Part shown: in pieces, positions 33,134-39,775 of the stretch
Numbering within the stretch: the first letter of the stretch is position 1
Layout: each line of letters starts with the position of its first letter
Assembly (NCBI GenBank): GCA_017515595.1
Contig: JAFWFL010000001.1
Location: forward strand, 1-39,775
Reading direction: 5' to 3'
Length of the DNA: 39,775 nt
Source of the DNA: Coriobacteriales bacterium
GTDB taxonomy: Bacteria > Actinomycetota > Coriobacteriia > Coriobacteriales > UMGS124
Notes under the pieces: model-generated
Database searches by the model: none
What the model was told of the DNA's origin: nothing
The model's input: only the letters and a program-made list of their open reading frames with translations
Made by a program: the position numbers and the translations under genes

Positions 33134-34756
33134 ATGGCACTTTCTACCCCGCGCGGGATGCGCGACATTCTGCCTGATGAGGCGCTCTGGCGCGAGAATA
33201 TTGGCGCTCAGGTTACCAGGTGTTTTGCTGATGCCGGTTATAAGCCGGTCGAGACACCCCTGCTTGAACAGCGCGATCTGATTGATCCCACAGACCTGTC
33301 AGCCGAGCACACCTTCAGGTTGTTTGACCGCGACGGTTCTATGCTTATGCTGCGTCCTGATGTTACGCTGCCCATTGCGCGTATGGTCTCGGCCCGTATG
33401 AGTGATGTTTGTGAACCGGTTCGCCTGCGCTATACCGCTCCGGTTTTTACCGAGAAGGACGCGCTGCGCGGTGAGGCGAGACAGTTTACCCAGCTGGGTA
33501 TAGAGCTTATTGGAGATGCAGGCGTAGAGGCCGATGCCGAGGTGCTTTTGCTTATGGACAAAGCGCTTACGGCAAGCGGCCTTACACATCCTCTCATAGC
33601 TTTAGGTAGTGTTCAGCCCATGAATGCCCTGCTTGAGGCCAGCAATATGCCGCAAGCATGGTGCACGCAGGTGCGCGAAGCCTGTCGTGACAATAATATG
33701 GTTGCTTTGGATGAGCTCGTAGACAGCGCAAAAGATCAGACGGGCGACGCATTGGCGTATGCGCTTAAGGCTCTGGTACGCGTACAGGGCGGTCCAGAAG
33801 CAATTGCTCAAGCACGGGCTTTGATTGAGCCTTTGGGCTGTGTCGAAGATTGCGGGTTTGACGGTCTTGACTATCTTGTGAGCCATGTGACCTTTGAGTC
33901 TGAGCTGCGCATAGATTTTTCGCTCATGGGCTCGTTTGGTTATTACTCGGGCATTGTGTGCGCGGCATATGCACCCGGACTGGGAGCTTGCTTGGGTAGC
34001 GGCGGCCGTTATGACCATGTATTTGAGCGCTACGGAGCTCCGCGCCCCGCAGCCGGGTTCGCGCTTTCGCTCGATACGCTGCAGTTGGCGCTCGACAAAC
34101 AATCGCTCGCACAAAACCGTCCGCTCCGTGTTGCCATCTCAAAAGGTTCGCTCTTTAAAGATGCGGTGAGCCTTCTTGATAAGGCAGGCTATGACGTAAA
34201 AGATCTGGCAGATCCGGGCAGACAACTCACCATAATGGGACCTGACAATATTGAATATATTATTGTGCGGGCAACCGACGCTCCGGCATTTGTGGCTTTT
34301 GGCGGAGCAGACTGCGGAATCTGCGGCAAAGATTCGCTTTTTGAGGCGAACCTTGATGTTATGGATCTCGTGAATCTTGACTTTGGCGCATGCCGTTTTG
34401 TGGTGGCCGAGCCAGACGGTACCCGTGAGCAGGTAGAAGAGAACTACCGCCGCTTGGGCGCTATACGCGTTGCAACCAAGTATCCGCGCATTACGAGGGC
34501 TTATTATGCGAGCCACGGCATCGCGGCAGATATTCTCAAGTTCCATGGTAACATTGAACTTGCCCCTCTGGTAGGAATGGCTGACCGCATTGTAGATATT
34601 ACTGCGACGGGCACAACTCTGAGGGAGAATAACCTCGTAGTGGTAGATGAAGTGATGCAGTGCACAGCGCATCTGTTTGCAAACCCGGCCTCGGCACGCA
34701 CTGACCCGAGAGTCTATGAATTTGCCAAATCCTTAAAAGCCGCCGTTACAAAGTAA
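33134..34756 (+). CDS. hisG: Fused HisZ-HisG ATP phosphoribosyltransferase
   Basis: A single 540-residue chain joins two proteins that are normally separate. Residues 1 to about 322 are HisZ, the histidyl-tRNA-synthetase-like regulatory subunit: STPRGMRDILPDEA, RLRYTAPVFTE in place of motif 2, GSGGRYDHVFERYG (288-301) in place of motif 3. Residues about 329-540 are a short-form HisG: GGADCGICGKD (390-400) and the PRPP-binding VDITATGTTLREN (487-499). Together they catalyse and feedback-regulate the first step of histidine synthesis, ATP plus PRPP to phosphoribosyl-ATP. The frame is continuous with a short linker (about 322-329), so this is a true fusion. The ATG at 33134 follows AAGGGAG at about ten bases. 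It heads the his operon. Confidence 0.93.
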   Translation: MALSTPRGMRDILPDEALWRENIGAQVTRCFADAGYKPVETPLLEQRDLIDPTDLSAEHTFRLFDRDGSMLMLRPDVTLPIARMVSARMSDVCEPVRLRYTAPVFTEKDALRGEARQFTQLGIELIGDAGVEADAEVLLLMDKALTASGLTHPLIALGSVQPMNALLEASNMPQAWCTQVREACRDNNMVALDELVDSAKDQTGDALAYALKALVRVQGGPEAIAQARALIEPLGCVEDCGFDGLDYLVSHVTFESELRIDFSLMGSFGYYSGIVCAAYAPGLGACLGSGGRYDHVFERYGAPRPAAGFALSLDTLQLALDKQSLAQNRPLRVAISKGSLFKDAVSLLDKAGYDVKDLADPGRQLTIMGPDNIEYIIVRATDAPAFVAFGGADCGICGKDSLFEANLDVMDLVNLDFGACRFVVAEPDGTREQVEENYRRLGAIRVATKYPRITRAYYASHGIAADILKFHGNIELAPLVGMADRIVDITATGTTLRENNLVVVDEVMQCTAHLFANPASARTDPRVYEFAKSLKAAVTK

Positions 34757-34870
34757 GCGTTTTTGCAATCACTTTGCGACAGTTCCGGTTCCTAAACATA
34801 TTGGACATCTACGCGGTATACACTACGTATGTTGAATAATGAAACCAGCTAAGAAAAGGAGTTTCTCCAA

Positions 34871-36232
34871 ATGAAGATTATAAATCTTGCACAAGACGAG
34901 CACCTGGTTGAGTCCATGCTTTCGCGCAAGGGATCTCTGCCGGCCGAGGTTCTCGAGGCAGCCGGCAAAATTGTGAACGACTTTCGCGAACGTGGCGACG
35001 CTGCACTTCTGGAGTATGAGAGCCGTTTTGACCACGTTGAGCTCGAGACTTTTGCCGTAGACCCAGAGATGGTTAAAGAAGCGCTCCAGGTAGTGGGCGA
35101 AGAGTTCCTGGAATCCTGCAAAAAAGCCGCAGAACAAATTCGCGATTTTCATCGCCGGGAAGTACAGCAGTCCTGGTTTATGACGCGTGAGGACGGAACC
35201 ATTTTAGGTCAGAAGGTAACCCCTCTTGAGAGTGTGGGCATTTATGTTCCGGGAGGCCGTGCCCAATACCCCTCTACCGTGCTTATGAACGCGATCCCGG
35301 CCAAGGTTGCCGGTGTCAAGCGCGTCATTATGGTTACGCCTCCCCAGGCAGACGGTCTGCTTTCTCCCTATACGCTTTGCGCCGCATATATTGCCGGCGT
35401 TGATGAGATTTATACCGTGGGCGGAGCTCAGGCAATTGCCGCCCTTGCTTACGGTACAGAATCAATTCCCAAGGTTGCCAAAATCACGGGACCCGGTAAC
35501 GCATATGTTGCCGCCGCGAAAAAGCTCGTCTCGGGCGATTGCGGTATTGATATGGTAGCCGGTCCTTCAGAGGTTTGTGTTCTGGCAGATGAAACAGCAG
35601 ATCCGCGTTTGGTTGCGATGGATCTTATGGCTCAGGCCGAGCATGACCCCATGGCTACCTCGTATTTGGTAACCATTGATCCAACGCTTCCGAGTTTAAT
35701 TGAGAAATACATTGAGGAATATCTCCTGAGGAGTCCCCGCCAGGAAATTACCCGTGCATCTTGGGAAAACAACGGAACCATTGTGGTGTGCGAATACATG
35801 GATCAGGCAATAGAAGCAGTTAACGTCATTGCTCCCGAACATCTTGAGATTCAGACGTTTGAGGGCATGGAGCTTTTGGGCCGCATTGTAAACGCAGGCG
35901 CAATATTTGTAGGAACCTGGAGTTCAGAGCCGTTGGGCGACTATGTTGCCGGACCAAACCACACGCTCCCCACGGGCGGTACCGCGCGCTTCTCGAGTCC
36001 GCTTTCGGTTGAGCAGTTTGTTAAGAAGTCCTCGGTCATTTGCTATTCATACGAGGGCCTTGAGGCTGACTGTGATGATGTAGTAACGCTTGCCACGGCA
36101 GAGGGTTTGTGGGCGCACGCACAAAGCGCGCTTTTGCGCCGTACGGTCATGGAGGAATACCAGCAAGAAGCCCAGGCTGAGATCATGAACGATGTATATG
36201 CAGAATACGACGAAGAAGAAGACATTCAGTAA
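34871..36232 (+). CDS. hisD: Histidinol dehydrogenase
   Basis: A 453-residue enzyme for the last two steps, oxidising L-histidinol to L-histidine with two NAD. Catalytic E323-H324 lies in APEHLEIQ; the zinc ligands match Q255, H258, D356 and H415; GPGNAYVAAAK is also typical. The protein ends with an acidic tail (EYDEEEDIQ), a little longer than usual. AAAGGAG is nine bases before the ATG at 34871. It is separated from hisZ-hisG by 114 bases, in which I find no convincing terminator, so the genes are probably co-transcribed, perhaps with an extra internal promoter. Confidence 0.97.
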   Translation: MKIINLAQDEHLVESMLSRKGSLPAEVLEAAGKIVNDFRERGDAALLEYESRFDHVELETFAVDPEMVKEALQVVGEEFLESCKKAAEQIRDFHRREVQQSWFMTREDGTILGQKVTPLESVGIYVPGGRAQYPSTVLMNAIPAKVAGVKRVIMVTPPQADGLLSPYTLCAAYIAGVDEIYTVGGAQAIAALAYGTESIPKVAKITGPGNAYVAAAKKLVSGDCGIDMVAGPSEVCVLADETADPRLVAMDLMAQAEHDPMATSYLVTIDPTLPSLIEKYIEEYLLRSPRQEITRASWENNGTIVVCEYMDQAIEAVNVIAPEHLEIQTFEGMELLGRIVNAGAIFVGTWSSEPLGDYVAGPNHTLPTGGTARFSSPLSVEQFVKKSSVICYSYEGLEADCDDVVTLATAEGLWAHAQSALLRRTVMEEYQQEAQAEIMNDVYAEYDEEEDIQ

Positions 36233-36254
36233 CGGTAAGGATACAAGAACGCCT

Positions 36255-37376
36255 ATGAACACGCCTTTAATTCGCGCTGATCTCGCTAATCTCGAGCCCT
36301 ATGACCCTGATATGCGCGAGGTTCGCATTATGCTCTCGGCAAACGAGAACTCCTACGGTATGCCTCAAAGTGTTTGGCAGGAGGCCTTATCGCGCCTTGC
36401 TGCCGTAGAAATTAACCGGTATCCGCTGGCAACGGCCCCGCGTCTGCGCGGGCTTCTCGCCCAGAAATGGAATGTGGAGCCGGCAAACATTGTTGTGTCA
36501 AATGGCGGAGATGAGCTTTTGTTTAACATTGAGCTCGCTTACGGCGGGCCGGGAAGAGCGCTTGTTAATTGCACACCCACCTTCTCGTCATATGCCCTGT
36601 ATGCTGAGCTTACGCTGACAAAGGTCATTGAGGCGCCGCGTCATTCCAACTTTGATGTAAATGAAGACGCGCTGCTCAAAGCCGCACAGGATCCCGAAGT
36701 GTCGCTTATTGTGGTGACCTCGCCCAATAACCCCACCGGCAACCTTGCCAACCCCGCTTTTGTGGAGAAACTCGCGCAATCTACCGGCGCTCTTGTGTTG
36801 GTTGACGAGGCATACGGCGAGTTTGCGCCAAGCGGTTCGAGCTGTGTCCCGCTTGTTTCCCGGTATGACAATGTTTGTGTATTGCGCACCCTGAGCAAAG
36901 CATATGCCCTGGCAGGAGCCCGGCTTGGCTACATAATTGCGCCTAAGCCCGTGGCAGATGTTCTTTTGGCAGTGCGCCAGCCCTACTCGGTATCGAGCTT
37001 AGACCAGACTGTGGCCGAGGTTGTGCTTGAACATGCATCTGAGCTTGATAAAATAACAACCCGGCTGGTCGAGAACCGCGCGGCTTTGCTGGAGGACCTC
37101 CTTCAGCTGGCACAGGATACCCGGGCTGCGTATGGCGCAACAGCTTTGGAGCCGTTCCCCAGCGAAGCAAACTTTATTATGCTGCGTATTCAGGAAAACG
37201 TTGCCGGAATGACCGCAACTGATGTTCATGAGATTCTCGCGAACAAGTACTCGATTTTGGTTCGCAATTTTTCGCGCACGCTAGGTTTGGGAGGATGTCT
37301 GCGCTTTACGGTTGGCACGCAGGAACAAAACGGACAGCTCATATGTGCTCTCCGTGAGATTTTTGGCTGTAAGTAA
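36255..37376 (+). CDS. hisC: Histidinol-phosphate aminotransferase
   Basis: A 373-residue fold-type I PLP enzyme that makes histidinol phosphate from imidazole-acetol phosphate and glutamate. The PLP lysine is K215 in RTLSKAYALAG, with SPNNPTGN (156-163) and DEAYGEF (184-190) also lining the cofactor. It starts at the ATG at 36255, 22 bases after hisD; a longer frame overlapping the end of hisD is less likely although the ribosome binding site here is weak (TAAGGAT, 13 bases away). Length and N-terminal RADLANLEPYDP are normal for the family. Confidence 0.95.
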   Translation: MNTPLIRADLANLEPYDPDMREVRIMLSANENSYGMPQSVWQEALSRLAAVEINRYPLATAPRLRGLLAQKWNVEPANIVVSNGGDELLFNIELAYGGPGRALVNCTPTFSSYALYAELTLTKVIEAPRHSNFDVNEDALLKAAQDPEVSLIVVTSPNNPTGNLANPAFVEKLAQSTGALVLVDEAYGEFAPSGSSCVPLVSRYDNVCVLRTLSKAYALAGARLGYIIAPKPVADVLLAVRQPYSVSSLDQTVAEVVLEHASELDKITTRLVENRAALLEDLLQLAQDTRAAYGATALEPFPSEANFIMLRIQENVAGMTATDVHEILANKYSILVRNFSRTLGLGGCLRFTVGTQEQNGQLICALREIFGCK

Positions 37377-37388
37377 GGAGTGTGCACT

Positions 37389-38006
37389 ATGTCTGAGCAA
37401 GAGAGCTATATGCCGCCCATTGGACGCGCTACACGTATTGGCAGACAAACGCGTGAGACCGACATCCGTGTGTTTCTCGACCTTGACGGTGAGGGCGATG
37501 CTACTATAGATACAGGTGTTCCGTTTCTTGACCACATGCTCGACGCTTTTGCGCGGCACGGCCTGTTTGACCTTGAGGTTATAGCGCACGGCGATGTCGA
37601 GGTAGATGACCATCATACGGTTGAGGATGTTGGCATTGTGCTGGGTAATGCAGTGCGCGAAGCTTTGGGAGAAGCCCGCGGTATTACGCGCTATGGCAAT
37701 GCGTTTGTTCCCATGGACGAGTCGCTTGTGCTTGCGGTAATAGATATCTCGGGCCGGGGCGCTGCGTTTTATGATCTTAACATCCCAACCGAGCGCGTTG
37801 GTACGTTTGACACCCAGCTGGTAAGAGAGTTTATGATTGCTTTTGCCGCAAACGCAGGCATTACGCTCCATGTGCGCCAGATTGTGGGTTCAAACTCCCA
37901 CCATATTATTGAAGCCGCGTTTAAGGCGGTTGCGCGTGCGCTCATGCAGGCGACGCGTCTTGACCCCCGGGTATCAGGTGTTCCCTCTACCAAGGGGAGC
38001 CTGTAA
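37389..38006 (+). CDS. hisB: Imidazoleglycerol-phosphate dehydratase
   Basis: A 205-residue monofunctional dehydratase, converting imidazole-glycerol phosphate to imidazole-acetol phosphate with two manganese ions. Metal-binding motifs are DHMLDAFARHG (48-58), DDHHTVED (73-80) and SNSHHIIEA near the C-terminus. AAGGAG overlapping the hisC stop is eight bases before the ATG at 37389. No phosphatase domain is fused, so histidinol phosphatase must be encoded elsewhere. Confidence 0.96.
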   Translation: MSEQESYMPPIGRATRIGRQTRETDIRVFLDLDGEGDATIDTGVPFLDHMLDAFARHGLFDLEVIAHGDVEVDDHHTVEDVGIVLGNAVREALGEARGITRYGNAFVPMDESLVLAVIDISGRGAAFYDLNIPTERVGTFDTQLVREFMIAFAANAGITLHVRQIVGSNSHHIIEAAFKAVARALMQATRLDPRVSGVPSTKGSL

Positions 38007-38720
38007 ATGAGCGGCTATATTGCAGTAGTAGATTATCATAAAGGGAATTTGCTCTCGGTTGAGCAGGCGGTAGACGCAGCCGGAGGCACGGCGTGTGTGA
38101 CCGATGCCCTTGATAAGATAACCCAAGCTCAGGGCGTTATTGTGCCGGGCGTTGGCGCGTTTGCCGACGCCATGGAATATATGGAGGCATCAGGCCAGGC
38201 GGAAGCCATTAAAGCCTGCGCGCAGGCAGGCGTTCCCATTTTGGGCATCTGCCTGGGAATGCAGCTTTTGTTTGAGCGCGGCAACGAGCATGCCGCATCG
38301 TTTGGTTCGCAGGTTGGCGGCGGGGCAACGTGCGCGCAGACCTCTGAAGGCGGGTCTTCTCAGGCGCCGCAGTGGGTAGCCGGACTCGGGCTCCTTGGCG
38401 GCGAAGTTGTGCGCATGGAAGGCAGCGGCGTTAAGGTGCCTCATATGGGCTGGAACTCAGCCATGCTTACCAAACAGGCGGATATTTGCCCCTTATGGCG
38501 CAGCATAGAAGAAGGTACGTACTTTTATTTCACGCATTCTTATGTGTGCGAGCCTCTTGACCCGGGCATCATTGTTGCACGTACCGAGCATGCGCTGCCC
38601 TTTGTGAGCGCCATTTGGGACGGCGGCAGAATCTTTGGCTGCCAGTTCCATCCCGAGAAATCAAGCGGCGCCGGAGCACGCATTATCAGCAACTTTGTGC
38701 GTCTCTGTGAGGAGGGATAA
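38007..38720 (+). CDS. hisH: Imidazole glycerol phosphate synthase, glutaminase subunit
   Basis: A 237-residue class I glutamine amidotransferase that supplies ammonia to HisF. The nucleophile is C82 in GICLGMQLLFE; the histidine and glutamate are in QFHPEKSS near the C-terminus. Between about residues 92 and 122 there is a Gly/Ser/Gln-rich insertion not present in most HisH proteins, before the standard GLGLLGG. The core is otherwise normal. The ATG directly follows the hisB stop codon (TAAATG), with AAGGGGAG seven bases upstream. Confidence 0.95.
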   Translation: MSGYIAVVDYHKGNLLSVEQAVDAAGGTACVTDALDKITQAQGVIVPGVGAFADAMEYMEASGQAEAIKACAQAGVPILGICLGMQLLFERGNEHAASFGSQVGGGATCAQTSEGGSSQAPQWVAGLGLLGGEVVRMEGSGVKVPHMGWNSAMLTKQADICPLWRSIEEGTYFYFTHSYVCEPLDPGIIVARTEHALPFVSAIWDGGRIFGCQFHPEKSSGAGARIISNFVRLCEEG

Positions 38721-38723
38721 CGC

Positions 38724-39497
38724 ATGATTGTGTTCCCGGCGATAGACCTCATAGCAGGTAATGTGGTGCGGCTCAAGCGCGGCAAGCGCGAAGACATGAA
38801 CATTTATTCAAATGACCCGGTAAGCATTGCCTACGGGTTCAAAGAACAAGGCGCTGTCTGGATTCACGTGGTTGACCTCTCGGCAACCTTTGAAGAAGAC
38901 GAGGCAGCGCAGGCTGCAAACAAGGCAGCCATTGGTGCGCTCTGCCAGATTGAAGGCATCCAAATTGATGTGGGCGGCGGCGTGCGTTCTCTGTCTCGCA
39001 TTGAGGAGCTCGCAAACCTTGGTGCATCGCGCATAGCCCTAGGCACCGTGCTGGTACGTGAACCTGAGTTTGCCTCAGAAGCGGCCCGCGAGTTCGGAGA
39101 TCTTTTGGTTGCCGACATTGCAGCTCAGGATGGAATAGTTGCCATTAACGGCTGGCGCGAAGACACCCGCATAAAGGCTGATGATCTCATAGCATCTCTG
39201 GCCGAGAAGGGCTTTAAGCACCTTGTATTTACCGACATTGCCCGCGACGGCATGCAAACCGGTATCAATACCTGTGCGTATTCCCACATAGCCCAGGTGG
39301 CCGGCTTCCCGGTGGTTGCCTCGGGCGGTATAGCAAACCTTGATGACCTCAAAGCTCTGGCAGCCCTGCCGGCAACGGTTATAGAAGGCGCCATCACAGG
39401 CCGGGCTCTTTATGAGGGCAATTTTACACTCAAAGAGGCTCTTGACGTTGTACAAGCCACCAAAGAAGGGAGCGGTCCATGCTCGCAAAACGTGTAA
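38724..39497 (+). CDS. hisA: ProFAR isomerase (HisA)
   Basis: A 257-residue (beta-alpha)8 isomerase that converts ProFAR to PRFAR. The catalytic aspartates are D8 in FPAIDL and D131 in LLVADIAA; the phosphate-binding loops VDVGGGVRS-like (IDVGGGVRS, 81-89) and VASGGI are present, as is FTDIARDG (169-176). It begins three bases after hisH behind a GAGGAGG site and overlaps hisF by 19 bases. It could in principle be the bifunctional PriA of other actinobacteria, which also acts in tryptophan synthesis; this cannot be told from the sequence alone. Confidence 0.93.
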   Translation: MIVFPAIDLIAGNVVRLKRGKREDMNIYSNDPVSIAYGFKEQGAVWIHVVDLSATFEEDEAAQAANKAAIGALCQIEGIQIDVGGGVRSLSRIEELANLGASRIALGTVLVREPEFASEAAREFGDLLVADIAAQDGIVAINGWREDTRIKADDLIASLAEKGFKHLVFTDIARDGMQTGINTCAYSHIAQVAGFPVVASGGIANLDDLKALAALPATVIEGAITGRALYEGNFTLKEALDVVQATKEGSGPCSQNV

Positions 39498-39775
39498 TTC
39501 CCTGCATGGATGTAAAAGACGGCCGCGTAGTTAAAGGCGTGAATTTTGTGAATCTGCGCGATGCCGGTGACCCCGTGGAGCTTGCGAGTGTGTATGACCG
39601 CGAAGGCGCAGATGAAGTTATATTTTTGGACATTACCGCAACAAGCGATAACCGCGCTACTACCATTGACATGGCTTCGCGCGCGGCGCGGCAGGTGCGC
39701 ATTCCCTTTGCCGTGGGCGGAGGTTTTCGCGATGTTATGAGTCTGCGCACTATGATTGCTGCCGGAGCAGATAAA
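39479..39775 (+). CDS. hisF: Imidazole glycerol phosphate synthase, cyclase subunit, partial
   Basis: The first 99 codons of HisF, cut by the window end. The N-terminus reads [20 protein letters not shown] with catalytic D11, and FLDITAT and FAVGGGFR follow as in the family. It overlaps the end of hisA by 19 bases in another frame, with GGGAG seven bases before the ATG at 39479. It forms the ammonia-channelled enzyme with HisH. Confidence 0.95.
   Translation, partial: MLAKRVIPCMDVKDGRVVKGVNFVNLRDAGDPVELASVYDREGADEVIFLDITATSDNRATTIDMASRAARQVRIPFAVGGGFRDVMSLRTMIAAGADK

Overview
The window reads as chromosome of an anaerobic actinobacterium of class Coriobacteriia, probably close to Eggerthellaceae. 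This is inferred from several Tat-exported flavin reductases of the fumarate-reductase flavoprotein fold, a 12-TM LuxR-type regulator, a DUF3516-type helicase and mid-range GC. A Cryptobacterium-like genome would fit the GC, but the sequence alone cannot fix the genus. There are no rRNA or tRNA genes, CRISPR arrays, insertion sequences or prophage genes.

Layout. 1-4444 (minus): a MerR regulator, a Ski2-like DUF3516 helicase, the RNA 2',3'-cyclic phosphodiesterase ThpR and the start of a small membrane protein. 4635-12424: four paralogous exported FAD reductases. The first is on plus behind a promoter with the 19-bp spacer typical of MerR control, divergent from the merR gene. The other three are on minus, two of them a tandem pair with near-identical leaders, and two carry a C-terminal FMN-binding domain. 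A 437-bp gap at 8307-8743 holds dyads, a 62/63-bp tandem repeat and a strong terminator. 12602-16133 (minus): MATE exporter, a two-TM zinc-ribbon protein and the 12-TM LuxR regulator. 16282-18537 (plus): DegV lipid-binding protein, a DUF4422 glycosyltransferase-like protein and a HIT protein. 18630-22754 (minus): DUF711/PFL protein, EamA transporter, rhomboid protease and an ArsP_2-like exporter. 23058-25172 (plus): a large flippase-like membrane protein. 25220-29163 (minus): a probable operon of a tandem-MarR regulator, an MBOAT O-acyltransferase and a DHHW protein, for surface polysaccharide acylation. 29221-32886 (minus): dnaE. 33134 to the window end (plus): histidine operon hisZ-hisG (fused)-hisD-hisC-hisB-hisH-hisA-hisF.

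How the genes fit together. The 4.6-16.1 kb part looks like a regulated set of exported reductases using small organic electron acceptors, with a ligand-sensing MerR and a membrane LuxR regulator nearby. None of the four reductases shows the arginine-bearing NRLGG-type motif of classical fumarate reductases, so their substrates are probably not fumarate. The most distinctive observations are this reductase array with its MerR promoter, the single-chain HisZ-HisG fusion, the single-chain double MarR regulator with a perfect 13-bp inverted repeat inside its operon, and the unexplained tandem repeat at 8476-8600.
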